This document shows, piece after piece, positions 25,001-36,716 of a stretch of 64,000 bases of DNA; position 1 is the first letter of the stretch; each line of letters starts with the position of its first letter. The notes under the pieces are model-generated. The model did no database searches. It saw only the letters and a list, made by a program, of their open reading frames with translations, and was not told the origin of the DNA. Both the position numbers and the translations under genes were made by a program. The DNA lies in assembly GCA_024509875.1 (NCBI GenBank), contig JAMPIV010012195.1, positions 1 through 64,000 of the forward strand, given 5' to 3'. Origin of the DNA: Oreohelix idahoensis (taxonomy: Eukaryota > Mollusca > Gastropoda > Stylommatophora > Oreohelicidae).

Positions 25001-25991
25001 TCACTTATATAGTTGGTATTTCGTCTCAGGCGTCTCACATCTATCTCACTTATAGAGTTGGTATTTCGTCTCAGGCGTCTCACATCTATCTCACTTATAA
25101 AGTTGGTATTTCGTCTCAGGCGTCTCACATCTATCTCACTTATAAAGTTGGTATTTCGTCTCAGGCGTCTCACATCTATCTCACTTATATAGTTGGTATT
25201 TCGTCTCAGGCGTCTCACATCTATCTCACTTATAGAGTTGGTATTTCGTCTCAGGCGTCTCACATCTATCTCACTTATAAAGTTGGTATTTCGTCTCAGG
25301 CGTCTCACATCTATCTCACTTATAAAATTGGTATTTCGTCTCAGGCGTCTCACATCTATCTCACTTATATAGTTGGTATTTCGTCTCAGGCGTCTCACAT
25401 CTATCTCACTTATAGAGTTGGTATTTCGTCTCAGGCGTCTCACATCTATCTCACTTATAAAGTTGGTATTTCGTCTCAGGCGTCTCACATCTATCTCACT
25501 TATAAAGTTGGTATTTCGTCTCAGGCGTCTCACATCTATCTCACTTATAAAGTTGGTATTTCGTCTCAGGCGTCTCACATCTATCTCACTTATATAGTTG
25601 GTATTTCGTCTCAGGCGTCTCACATCTATCTCACTTATATAGTTGGTATTTCGTCTCAGGCGTCTCACATCTATCTCACTTATAGAGTTGGTATTTCGTC
25701 TCAGGCGTCTCACATCTATCTCACTTATAAAGTTGGTATTTCGTCTCAGGCGTCTCACATCTATCTCACTTATAAAGTTGGTATTTCGTCTCAGGCGTCT
25801 CACATCTATCTCACTTATAAAGTTGGTATTTTGTCTCAGGCGTCTCACATCTATCTCACTTATAGAGTTGGTATTTCGTCTCAGGCGTCTCACATCTATC
25901 TCACTTATATAGTTGGTATTTCGTCTCAGGCGTCTCACATCTATCTCACTTATAAAGTTGGTATTTCGTCTCAGGCGTCTCACATCTATCT

Positions 25992-25992
<1 letters not shown>
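22069..25992. repeat. 45-bp minisatellite, main array of copy A (about 87 units)
   Basis: The unit contains TTCGTCTCAGGCGTCTCAC then ATCTATCTCACTTATAAAG, so each unit has two CGTCTC words. The 45-bp length is a multiple of three and units have few stops, so long frames are open on both strands, each a 15-residue repeat. Variants at the AAAG/ATAG/AGAG position form higher-order patterns: alternating dimers around 22500-23470 and a four-unit pattern around 24980-25680. A one-base deletion near 24789 shifts phase. Confidence 0.97.
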
Positions 25993-25994
<2 letters not shown>

Positions 25995-26029
<35 letters not shown>

Positions 26030-26373
26030 CGTTCGCCCGCTAATACTCGAGGCGAAATCTCAGGTTATTATTTTTTATGTCTAACCTGACATTGATTTTA
26101 CGTGAGTATCCCTTTATTTCTTGTACAGAGACAGGTGTCCCTCGCCATTCAGGCAAATACTCGCCGATTTCGGAGGTACCCATTGCAGCTGGGTCGGCTC
26201 AGGAGCCGCCATTCCCTGGTCGACGACACTCCTTCAAATGTCTTCGCCAGGTCTCGAGTTAATCCAGTCCAATTCCCGGTCGACGAAAAATCCTCAAATG
26301 CCGTCGCCCGGGTTTGATCCTGTATCACCCGGTCGCCAGAGCGGTGTTGTAACCACTACGCTAGCGCGGCTCC
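25995..26373 (-). mobile_element. tRNA-derived SINE inside the minisatellite
   Basis: On the minus strand it starts GGAGCCGCGC, has a Pol III A box TAGCGTAGTGG (26353-26363) and a B box GGATCAAACCC (26310-26320), and ends in a run of 35 A (plus-strand T run 25995-26029). The body has an imperfect internal duplication of about 70 bp around GGTCGACGA. A 6-bp TSD TATCTC flanks it (25987-25992 and 26376-26381). Confidence 0.9.
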
Positions 26374-26375
26374 TT

Positions 26376-26641
26376 TATCTCACTTATAAAGTTGGTATTT
26401 CGTCTCAGGCGTCTCACATCTATCTCACTTATAAAGTTGGTATTTCGTCTCAGGCGTCTCACATCTATCTCACTTATAAAGTTGGTATTTCGTCTCAGGC
26501 GTCTCACATCTATCTCACTTATAAAGTTGGTATTTCGTCTCAGGCGTCTCACATCTATCTCACTTATAAAGTTGGTATTTCGTCTCAGGCGTCTCACATC
26601 TATCTCACTTATAAAGTTGGTATTTCGTCTCAGGCGTCTCC
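26376..26641. repeat. 45-bp minisatellite, terminal six units of copy A
   Basis: The array resumes after the SINE in the same phase and ends at the conserved CACCATACAG tail, as in copy B. Confidence 0.95.
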
Positions 26642-26800
26642 CGTCACCATACAGTTTCTCCGTCAACTGGGCTAGAGAAGGTTGTGTGGCCACTCTGCTG
26701 CTAGACCACTACCTGATCTACTGTAAAAAGTACGAACAACAAAGGCTTGAATTAAAAACTTACTATAGAAATCACAATATAGACATGACAGATGATAAGG

Positions 26801-27866
26801 AAATATATGGGAGAAGACCCCATAGAAATCATCCTCAAAGAGAAACAGAAGGCTCATCAAATTGTGCACAAAAATACACAAAGAGCATTTCGCAAGAAAC
26901 AGAAACAGCATGACAAGTCAGCTAAACTCAAAACGTTCAAAGTAGGTGACAAGTGTCTAATATAAGAAACATGTCCGCAGCACGAAGTTTGACGACCGTT
27001 GGGTGGATGGATACAAAATCATTGAACAGACAACACCAATAAACTATATTATTTGGAATGAGGAGAAGAATATCACCACAAAGGCACACGCAAAACAACT
27101 TCAAATTGATAATCACCGCCCTATTTACGCCCATGACGACATCTACTCGACCAGTCAGAAAAGCTACTTTACATTACCAACCCTCCAGTACCACTTCATC
27201 AGAAACGTCAGATTGAGAAATGACGGATTCTGAATTGGACCAATATCCTTCTACGCCCATACCACCCACAGATGCAATACAACAACTGAGACGAGAAAGA
27301 GATTCCTCTGAAAGCAAAGATAACATTCCCCCGTCAGAACTACGCCAACGTCTGCAATACCGCGACTCACGCATACAAAATGAAGCAAACATGCCGCCGA
27401 CATTGCAAGAAGGAAATACTACATCCGCCTTTATTCACACTCAAACCTATTCACGTAGCGAACACTCATCAGCCGAAATTTACCATACCCCCAGCTCAGA
27501 GTGGAATAGCAGTCAGAACCAAGCAGTAATGCACTACAGAGAACGGTCGTTCCTCCTGAACAGAAAGATCCTGATCATACTACACCGAAGAAGTTTACAA
27601 AAGCATTCACAGGAAATTTTTATCGGGATGAAGGCAATTTTAATCGAGATGAAGGCGAGGTGAAAACAAGGGAGCAGCATTTTGACCCTGATGCAGTGTC
27701 ACAACATTACCCAAACGAACCTGACCGCGACACGATGTCAAACCTGTATCAGCATGAGACTGATATAGATACACTGGATCCAGATAGCAGTGTAGAATCC
27801 ATGGACACCACTCCACCCTTAGAAGTCTGCACCACTGAAAAACGCCCATTAATTTCCCGAATCTGA
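26801..27866 (+). pseudogene. Remnant of a Gypsy integrase C-terminus and downstream region
   Basis: Immediately right of the copy A border the plus strand reads IYGRRP and then, with frameshifts, KTFKVGDKCLI, DGYKIIEQTTPINYIIW and TTKAHAKQL. These are the end of the integrase core and the C-terminal SH3-like domain of Gypsy-type integrases. A stop follows VGDKCLI. Downstream frames (27220-27663 and 27660-27866) are Ser/Thr/Asp-rich without domains and may be the decayed remainder of the element. The integrase 5' part is absent, consistent with copy A having been inserted into it or with later deletion. Confidence 0.7.
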
Positions 27867-30782
27867 CTAATCGCCTCCAGTCATTAAGTTCATTAAATTA
27901 CCACAGAACCACGTAAGACGAAAGATCAGGACAAAACGACGACAGGTTTGCAGACAAAAAGAAGATTCGCCAGTCACGCCCACCCCAGCTACTTTGCAAC
28001 CATCAAAGAATTCTCCACCTTGCCAACAAACAGTAATTACCACCTCCCATACTGTACCCACCAAACAGTATGATGCTCGACTCACCAGCAGCGGAATTGC
28101 AATGCTAGAGCTGGCAGAAAAATTGGCAAGGCTTTTCTAAAAAGCACACCAGTCGTGTCTACCTCTGCTTGCCAATCCAAGCACTGTCAACGCACAAGTT
28201 TTATGTTTTCTTTTTACCAACGATTATTTATTATTTTGGGCAGATCAACGAATGTCACATGTAGCCGTCGGTCGGTTACAACATTTATATTTTTTGGTGC
28301 GAAATACGTCCCTCCGACGTAATATATTTTCAGATTGTGAAGTTGACAGTTCCCCTGATGACCCAGTACTGGTTTGAGATGTCACAGCCACACCTAGAAG
28401 AAATCTTCCCCACGGACAGGTCATCGCTGATAGTCAGATCACCCCCAGAAGGAATCTGAAAGTTGTATACTGTTGTTTGTAAATGTAAACTACTAAAACC
28501 TGTTCACTCCCACATCACCATACCTTATGTTACACTATATGCCATTTGATCATGTTGATTAAAGATAAAACAAGCAGTTCGGTTGGTAAGAAAATTATAC
28601 ATTTCCACAGATTTTGAAGTTAAAAAGTTGCACAACCACTCTTAGTAGTCACAGATAGTTTTGATGTTCCATTTTTAAATTGCAGGACCCTAGAGTCCAG
28701 TCACACGTATTGCACACAAGATTTTTTTTATGCTAATGATTCACACATTGAGAATTGTTCATCTTCCACTTTTCGCTCTTACTTTTTCCTTGCAGTTCCA
28801 GAGATCAAGTTTTTTTCCTTTCCACATGCATGTTTGCATATTCACGCAGGCACTTTCCACATTATACTGATTGTCACTATGTTACTTATCAGTGATGCAT
28901 TCTCCTACCTATGATCTTTATATTCTATTCACTCCTAAAAGCCAATAACTTTTGTCTATTACAGCGATACTATCATAATATCCTAAAAACAGGGTATGGA
29001 CCATGTTATTGATAATTATAGAGATAATTGTCATGGTATGCTATTTTATTTTTTGTCTCCATTGAGATGTAATTTTATTTTTAATGTAAACCACACATTT
29101 TTGGGTATTGTAAATTTTTGTTACCATCACTAAATCCATACTGCTTATGAAATGGCCATGTAAAATTTTTTTTCTCTAAAAATAGAGAAGTTCATCCATT
29201 TTGAAATTTTTTTTTGAAAAGAAAATTGTTTATAATGATATTGTTAAAACATTAGCCATTTTAAATGATTGTACACCCAACATTTGAATCCACTGTTACA
29301 AGAACTTTTTCCACCCCACCCCTCACACCCCCCATCTTACTCGTTTCCTTTTCTCTCCGTGAGAAGATATGCCGGACTTATAAATGTTTCTCTCCTAACT
29401 ACAAATTCACTTGAATTACAATTTTGTTGTAATCTGGAGATCTTTGGTTTCTTTCTGCTTATTATGCGACCACAGTACACTATCCTCACATCTTGCTGAC
29501 AACAGGTTACAAACTGTCCTTATTCGTTTTCTGAATTGACTATCCTTGTGGGGCTCACTGATCTTTATCATCACAGATAACATAGGTATGAAAACTGAGT
29601 AATGGAACTTTATGATGGTGCAGCAATGGTTTATTCATGCTGCCTATGCCATTGATACCCCCTGATATTGGTTATACCAAATGCCTATGCTATTCATAAT
29701 GTAACACCACGTGATATTGTTGGAACCTGAAGTTAGTCCAACTATTGTTTATTCATGCTGCCTATGCCATTGATACCCCCTGATATTGGTTATACCAAAT
29801 GCCTATGCAACTAATACCCTTAAAATAATGTTATACATTAAATATTGCTATCTTAACGTAGTCACGTAACAGACGAGTTAATATGATTGGAAGAATCTTG
29901 GAGATTCGATAAATATGGGATTTACGGAGAAGATACTTTCTGAATATGATATCTATACTGGAGCCATACGAGTTACGGATCCACACGACGAGGATATTGT
30001 ACGGATACATGATTCGAATTTGATATTCGTACGGGAGCTGTACGTGTCAAGGTGACACACGGAAAAGATATATGCTGATGAAATGGTTCAGAAATACTTG
30101 AAGAATATTTTTGCACCCAGATGAGAATGAGGTAAAGAGATCGTCCCTATACAAGAGATGGTATTCTCTTTTGATACTAATTCATGCCTATGTTATATAA
30201 GCAATTCTGATAATTCTGTCTTTGCGTGACAAACATTTTAAATGACTAAATATTTTTGAGGTCGAAATAAGGTTTTGATATTCATGGAGAAGATAAACTC
30301 TGATGATTACCTTACTAATAGAACATTTGATGATATGGTTGAAGAAATGTATGGATAATGTATGCATTTAAGACCCTGTTTTTACTACGACACCTCTGTC
30401 TTTACGAAATGATGTAAAAGATAGCCAGTAAGACTGATAACGTTTTCATAGACCACTTACTCTAACAGTTCATTGGACATTGCATTTGACGATCTTACTA
30501 CAGCTCATATTGCTTCCTGCGACTGTGTATAACAGTTTTGACCAGCTGAACATTGTTCACCTACAATATAATGACATTTCCACCCTCTCCTTACCTACAC
30601 TACAGAGATATTTATGATGGAACCATAGACTGCACATCCGTCTGACTCAGACATTACTGTTCTGACAGCAGATGCTATAGACACTATATAAATCTGACAA
30701 ATCTTCGACCTCGAAGACAGGTTCTGTGTCGACATTGTTATTATGTACAAAATAAATTTTCTTTGTCGTTATAATGACATTA
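27867..30782. other. AT-rich DNA without recognisable genes
   Basis: No convincing ORF or transposon end. It contains a perfect 60-bp direct duplication: TTATTCATGCTGCCTATGCC onward at 29631 and again at 29749 (period 118). The sequence could include a decayed LTR of the Gypsy remnant upstream, but I cannot show it. Confidence 0.6.
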
Positions 30783-31345
30783 AAATGTTGATTGTTGCAT
30801 CGTAGTTATATACATTTTTGAAAATCTATTCTTGGATATGTTTTGCACATATAGTAAGTAATGCGTTAATAAATGATCGATTATGAAGATGAAAATATGA
30901 GTAACTAGAAATAACTTGACTGTTTTATGGATTGGAGCACAATCAATAATATAACTTGGATATTTTGAAAAGTCGAATACTTTATACAGTGTGGATACTT
31001 GAATATAACTTTGGATACATATTGCCTGGAATACCAGGAAGGCTCTCCCAACACAGAGAGTTTAAACTACAGTGAGTAAAGTAATATAGGAACCAATATG
31101 GAAAATCTATGATGTGTCGAAAATATTTCTCCTTGTCAATTTGAAATGACATATTGGTATTTTGATTGCTGAATTATAGTTCTATCGTTTTTTTGGGGGG
31201 GAAAATGTATTCTTAGATATGTTTCGTACATATAGTAATGCGTTAATAGATAATTGCCTATGAAAATGAAAACATGAGTAACTAGAAATAACTTGGATGT
31301 TTTATGAATTGGATCACCATCACTATGGAATAACTTGGATAACAC
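30783..31345. repeat. Imperfect tandem duplication, period about 345 bp
   Basis: The block with ATGCGTTAATA, then ATGAGTAACTAGAAATAAC, occurs near 30860 and again near 31220. The intervening part (AATACTTTATA, TATTGCCTGGAATACCAGGA) reappears at about 34750-34900 on the other side of the EHGE gene. Confidence 0.75.
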
Positions 31346-31639
31346 TGACAAACAACATTTTTCTTTCTTATATAAGAATAAGTGTTCTTAATTCAGTTTC
31401 TTGCGCTGATTTCAAATTTGAAATCCGTTTATCTCTATCACATCAGGTTCTTAAGATATTTGTGAATAAATATATTTTTGGGAAACCGTTATTTGCTCTG
31501 TTTCATTTTTACTATATAACTTATTAAAAATTTATAAAATGCAAAATAATTCTACTTTTTATACTGCTAAAAGATTCATGACATATGTTACGCTATTTTT
31601 CAAATAGTTACTGTATTTTGAAATAATTCTGAGTGAAAT

Positions 31640-31846
31640 ATGGCTTCTAGAGGTTGTAGAAATTCGGCTGATCTGTTCTGTTACATGTGCGGATATTTTA
31701 CCGATCGTGTTCACCAGAAAAACTTTACACCATTACTAAAGAAAGCATATGAACTTTATTTCAATTCAAAAGTTGATGATGCAAAGAAATCTTAAAAGCC
31801 AAATGCAGTTTGTTCGACTTGTGCAAATACATTGGCAGGTTGGTTA
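31640..31846 (+). pseudogene. Zinc-finger N-terminal exon of the EHGE-family protein
   Basis: From ATG at 31640 the frame reads LFCYMCGYFTDR, KNFTPLLKKAYELYF and, after a stop at 31793-31795, NAVCSTCANTLAGW. Two CxxC pairs resemble the N-terminal zinc finger that I recall preceding proteins like the one at 33087. Because the main ORF starts abruptly at MPFGVPVIWREP, this segment is probably its missing N-terminus, separated by an intron or insertion of about 1.2 kb. The in-frame stop suggests the gene is decayed. Confidence 0.6.
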
Positions 31847-32111
31847 CGAAAATCGCCGAAGTATTTTCGCGTAGCGTTTAAAGGATAAGAATTTATTAGA
31901 AGAAATAATTGATAAGAATGTGGAAAAATTGGCTCAATAATTCCTGTTGAGTTTTCCCACTTCTGAAGGGTGACGAAGAGGGTAAATTCTCCTAACTAGA
32001 CAGGTCTGGAAAAAGTTGTAAGGAGATATTTGGTCTCTCGCTACCGTCGTCCCCTTCTCAGTTATCTATTATTATTCTCAATTAAACTGGGTTTATATTA
32101 GATTTTACGAG

Positions 32112-32180
<69 letters not shown>

Positions 32181-33086
32181 CTTATAAAGGAAGATAAACA
32201 TCAGACAATATTCAACATCTAATGGAAGGAACAAAGCATGGGGTACATTATATAAACCCAATTGGTTTATTGCAATAAAATGAATAGATGGTGAATGATA
32301 GTATTGTCGATGGAATTAGTGTCGGCTGTATGTACTATGTGTCTCACATCAAGTGTGTTTCATCATGGATGACAAAAATATATGGCATTGATTTGGTGAG
32401 TTCCCTTTTTCAAGGAACTTATCTTTTCAGCCCCTGGCTGATAGTGAAGCGTGGTTAGTTCTCCAGTCTCCTGACGTTGCCCCAGGTAGGTCTAGAATGG
32501 TTCGGATTTGCCTTCTCTGTGCTCGACTCCGTATTCTGCTCTGAGATTGGACTGTCGTGCAAGGCTCCACCATAGACTACTCAGATGGACGCTAACTCGC
32601 AATTAGACACGTGGCTTCAGTGCTTTTAATGCGAGAATTCGCCGATATCGGGATTAGTTCTAGTGGTCTCGGGGTTTCCTGGGCAAGTGAAAAATGGCTG
32701 GATTTGCTGCCTTTTAGCGGGTCATTTCCGCTTGGACACGTGATCCGTAGCCTGCATCATGTGACCTTAGCCTCATATAGACGCTCCAATCAGTAACGTT
32801 AAAAGTCACGTGGGGTCTTCCTAAAGTGGCCTATACTGGTTCTATCTAAGTTTACGCAGTCCTACATTAAACAGGTTTCTAGCTACCGAGGTCAGTGGTC
32901 AACAATGACGTCGTATCTAAAAATAGCATTAACTTTGAGGAGAAAATCACCGAACGCTAGGAGATTATCCGCAAGTGACAATTCCCGGGACTTTACGATC
33001 ATGCATTGAAGATGATAAAAGTGGCGTCTCGTAATTAATAAAAAAAATGAAGAGAAGATTGGGCAAGTCGTCACAAGCATAAGTCG
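31847..33086. other. Interval with 66-bp poly-C run
   Basis: It separates the zinc-finger exon from the main EHGE ORF. It holds a pure C run at 32112-32177 and a GC-richer stretch around 32430-32800. No ORF has a recognisable domain. It may be an intron or an inserted element. Confidence 0.6.
32112..32177. repeat. Homopolymer of 66 C
   Basis: An uninterrupted C run, rare in animal genomes, able in principle to form G-quadruplex or i-motif structures. Its length may be inexact in the assembly. Confidence 0.9.
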
Positions 33087-34508
33087 ATGCCTTTTGGAGT
33101 GCCAGTAATATGGCGTGAACCGACAAATCACGCTACTGATTGTTACTTCTGCTTGACAAATATCCATGGTTTCACTTTTAAAACTAGAAAGTCTGTGGTT
33201 TATCCAAATATTGAATCGGTTTTGAAACCAGTGCCTCATGATCCAATCACGTGTCCGATCCCAGTTCCACCAGAACAATATCTGTTGGACGTGAATGAAC
33301 CATCAGAAAATGATAGTTTACCTGCTTTAGAAACTAATTCTGACTCGGAATATATACCGGTGAATGGTGTTCACTTAATTAACCATTCAGAACTTTCAGA
33401 TCTTATACGTGATCTCGCTCTTACCAAAGGACATGCGGAATTACTCGGTTCGCGACTCAAAGAATGGAATCTTTTAGCGCACAATACTCCGATATCTAAA
33501 TTTCATCATAGACACAGAGAACTTGTTCAATACTTTGAGATGGATGATGACATTTGCTATTGCAAAGATGTAAACAGTCTAATGGTGCACCTCGGTCATG
33601 AGCACATAGTCAACGAATGGCGACTTTTCATCGACTCTTCCAAGACTAGACTAAAAGCCGTGTTATTGCATAACGGAAATTTATTTTCATCAATTCCAGT
33701 CACCTACTCTGTTCATATGAAAGAAACTTATGACAATATGGCTATACTTTTTGCAAAAATAAAGTACAATGACTACCAATGGCGGATTTGTGGAGACCTA
33801 AAGGTCATTGCAATTCTCACGGGCATGCAGACTGGGTATACTAAATTGTGTTGCTTCCTATGTGAATGGGACAGCCGCAACAGACAGGAACATTATGCAA
33901 GAAAGGTGTGGCCTATCAGGGATCGTATGCAGCTCGGGCATAAAAATGTAATACACGAGCCATTAGTTAACAAAGACAGCATCATTTTACCACCGTTACA
34001 TATAAAGTTGGGGTTCATGAAGAATTTCGTAAAAGCGTTAGATAAAACGAGCAAAGCTTTCACTTATCTTCGAGAAAAGTTTCCGCAAGTTAGCGATGCA
34101 AAGATAAAGGAAGGTTTCTTTGTAGGACCTCAGATTAGGAAAGTTATTGCAGACAAACAATTCGAGAAATTGCTACATGGTAGTGAACTTCGCGCACGGA
34201 TGGCATTCAAATCGATCGTCGATAACTTTCTGGAAAATCACAAATCTGTCGATTATGTGCATATTGTTAAGCAGTGCATAGATGCATACAGAATTATGGG
34301 CTGTAACATGTCCCTCAAAATCCATTTGTTCGATTCGCATCTTGAATTTTTCCCTGACAACCTTGGCGAAGTCAGCGATGAACATGGAGAACGATTGCAT
34401 CAAGATATCGCGGTAATGGAGTCACGTTATCAAGGACGGTGGAGTGTGACCATTCTTGCCGATTATTGTTGGATGCTTCATCGCGATGTACCACATGCCA
34501 TTCCCTGA
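33087..34508 (+). CDS. EHGE-family DDE-like transposon protein
   Basis: An intact 473-residue frame. Visible features: a CYFC pair at residues 19-22, Asp183 in LFIDSSKTRLK, Asp237 in ICGDLKVIAILTG, a CFLC pair at 256-259 followed by WDSR, LPPLHIKLG near 301, and VSDEHGERLHQDI (E432, E435) near the end. I recognise it as a multicopy uncharacterised family common in arthropods and some other invertebrates. The acidic residues and cysteine pair make a transposase with an RNase H-like core likely, but this is inference. The start at 33087 is only the first ATG; the N-terminus probably lies in the zinc-finger exon near 31640. Related direct repeats lie on both sides. Confidence 0.65.
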   Translation: MPFGVPVIWREPTNHATDCYFCLTNIHGFTFKTRKSVVYPNIESVLKPVPHDPITCPIPVPPEQYLLDVNEPSENDSLPALETNSDSEYIPVNGVHLINHSELSDLIRDLALTKGHAELLGSRLKEWNLLAHNTPISKFHHRHRELVQYFEMDDDICYCKDVNSLMVHLGHEHIVNEWRLFIDSSKTRLKAVLLHNGNLFSSIPVTYSVHMKETYDNMAILFAKIKYNDYQWRICGDLKVIAILTGMQTGYTKLCCFLCEWDSRNRQEHYARKVWPIRDRMQLGHKNVIHEPLVNKDSIILPPLHIKLGFMKNFVKALDKTSKAFTYLREKFPQVSDAKIKEGFFVGPQIRKVIADKQFEKLLHGSELRARMAFKSIVDNFLENHKSVDYVHIVKQCIDAYRIMGCNMSLKIHLFDSHLEFFPDNLGEVSDEHGERLHQDIAVMESRYQGRWSVTILADYCWMLHRDVPHAIP

Positions 34509-34724
34509 CGAAAGTCGACTGCAAAGAAATTCAAGCCTACATAACTATTATACTTCTTGTACGAATGATGTTGTAATACTGTATGCGTTGTTAAAAAACT
34601 TCAATTGCGTATTTCTAGAGATCCCGACCTGATAGAGAAAAACGGTATGCAGATTTAAAAACAGCGCATTAAAATTGACCAGAAAATCATAGCAACGTTA
34701 GAGAAAGAAAAAAAAAATTTTTTT

Positions 34725-34960
34725 GTTAGCCAGTGTAATTGAAAAAGAAAATGGAATACTTTATATTGTAAGGATACCTGGATATAACGTGGATGCATAT
34801 TGCTTGGAGTACCAGGACAGTTTCGTACTATAGAAGTTTTGAATTACCTTGAGTACATTGATATGGGAGCGAAGAAGGAAAATCCATGATGTTAAAAAAA
34901 AAAATTTTTTTGTGGTTTCACCTTGATATTGTATTGACATTGCGGTGTAAGTTAAATAAA
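34725..34960. repeat. Third copy of the repeat flanking the EHGE gene
   Basis: The sequence AATACTTTATATTGTAAGGA ... GAGTACCAGGACAG ... AAAATCCATGATG aligns in direct orientation with 30965-31140. This suggests subterminal repeats of one element covering about 30783-34960. Confidence 0.65.
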
Positions 34961-35692
34961 ATTTGGTCAACTGTATTATTACTTATCAATAATGTGATTG
35001 CTTTATGAGTAGATTAACTACTAAAAAATGTTATAACATTGATACGCTATAGCTATCGTGACAGAGATCACGTGGTCAACTTCCTAACGGGAAAAAATGT
35101 GGCGGTGTTTACTTTTGATAGGGCTTAATTAATGCTTTTAGGCTACTTTATTATTATAAATAAAGGCTTTAATTTTGCGTAAAGCTAGACTAGAAATTTT
35201 AGAGTAAATTTCAGAATACGAACAAACATTTTATCACAATTAGAACAGAAAATATGATAGTCTGAAATAGTGTAAAATTTACGTTTTTTTTTATATTTTG
35301 TTATGGTTTGTTTCTAATGCAATTTACACTAAAACGATCACAATCAACATGCATAAAAAGTTACAAAAATCAAAGTAGAAAACCTGCAGAAAATGGATAT
35401 CATAGTTTTGTTTTGGTTTCATGCGTCAAACCTTAATTATTGAAACATTAAATTGCAAGTCCACATTTATTACCTTAAAATAGCACACCCAATTGTCCCC
35501 AAAACATGAGAGCTAACAATTATTTCAATCATGCATCACGATGGTCATGTAAAAATGAGTATGGTCATGAGTAGAACGAAATGTTCAATTTAATAAATAA
35601 AACATGCACCTATTAAATGATTTCCACACTCTGTTAATTCAGTCACTCTCACGCAACAGCTGCCATAATTTGCTCTAGCCCCAAAATTTCGC
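34961..35692. other. AT-rich noncoding stretch
   Basis: No ORF, tandem repeat or clear inverted terminal repeat seen. It may contain the 3' end of GEQG copy 2, but copy 1 is cut by the window edge so no comparison is possible. Confidence 0.5.
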
Positions 35693-36667
35693 TCAATTAT
35701 TATTCACACTTCCTTTTTTTATAGGAGGAATCTGTACATTCACAGATGGAGAAATTTGTAACAGATGAGTTTCCGTTATAAATTTTAATTGCGAAGTTAT
35801 ATTTTTAATACCGCTGGGGCGTCTTTCAATTTTGGAAATAGTGGAATGTACAAATTCTCTTCCTTGCTCTCCATGCATGCCCATTCCAAAGCCATGAGTT
35901 CTGATCCAGTCTGCACTATGTTTTTCTAATATGTGCTGTTTAGGAATTGTCTTACTGGAGAATAGCTTTCTGAACAAAGACATATATGTCTCTATTGATG
36001 ACATTGATTCTTTACTAATTGGTTTACTGTGTGATATTTTGTTGTGTACTTTCTCAAATGCTTCGTTCAGTGAGTTGAATTGTTCTTGGGCAATAAAAGC
36101 TATGTCAGTTATATCTTGTTTGTCTGTAATTTTCAGTGTTTGTGTAATGATTGCTCTTGTAAGATCTTTATAAACTTTTTGTGTGAGATATAGGTGGCAG
36201 TGATTCCCTATGAATGCTCTGCTATAATAAGCCTGTGGTATGATTTTGTGTTTGGCTAGTACCTTGTCCATGTGTGAGCAAACTGGCCCAGACCTAGCAC
36301 ACAGATCTGGAAACTGACGTTTGGCCAACGCATCTTGTGCATTTTGAAGTTTAACTTTAAAACTATATGTTTCCTCTTTATCCTCACAAAGTTCAATACC
36401 TGCCTGAAAAAAATTCAATTTAGCTTCTAATTCTTCTGCCTGTTTCCAGTTCCTACCAAATCTCTTCAAGTTCTTAATAGTACTAATGTTTGCATGTATC
36501 TCTTGCGGATTCTCAAATATCTTTGCGTCTATTGTATCGGCTACCTGTTCTAGAAGTCTGTTGTGTTTCAAAACAATGCCTAATAAAATATGAAGGTAAG
36601 GAGGAGCAACATTTTCAATTTCAATCTCTAACATTGGTTTGTGTAAACAATTATGGTAACCTACCAC
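35693..36667 (-). pseudogene. GEQG-family DDE-like protein, copy 2, C-terminal two-thirds
   Basis: A 324-residue frame beginning in the conserved CLHKPMLEIEIENVAPPYLH, with a helical middle and HGFGMGMHGEQGREFVH at residues 258-274 (E267, E271, H274). It ends with a basic tail. It overlaps no other gene, and the upstream parts 36717-36944 and 36963-37166 lie in shifted frames. The GEQG..E..H motif probably supplies the last acidic catalytic residue of an RNase H-like core; this is inference from motif layout. Copy 1 lies at 1-593 and 9669-10354. Confidence 0.7.
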
Positions 36668-36716
36668 TGCCTTTTATTCCCTTTCCCATATTTCATATAT
36701 CTATTGTAATCTCTTA

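Larger units (their letters stand above)
18681..26800. repeat. Copy A of a large repeat carrying the 45-bp minisatellite
   Basis: The sequence from ACAGGAACCCCGG onward is colinear with 38094-42745: about 2 kb of noncoding DNA, a (GT)n-flanked lead-in (GGTCCTCCTTCTGCTTAG), the minisatellite, and a shared tail from CACCATACAGTTTCTCC to GACAGATGATAAGG. After GATAAGG the two copies diverge, marking the right border. Copy A additionally holds a LINE (20757-21972) and a SINE (25995-26373). I see no protein-coding frame of its own in the 18681-20744 block. Confidence 0.85.

Noticed and set aside
22069..25992. CRISPR-like regular array
   Set aside because: The whole 45-bp unit is repeated without unique spacers, and the window is eukaryotic.
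21764..26693. Long frames of 400-526 residues on both strands with 15-residue repeats
   Set aside because: They are the automatic result of a 45-bp, stop-poor tandem unit; both strands are open at once, and frames break wherever an array unit has an indel. No start context or domain.
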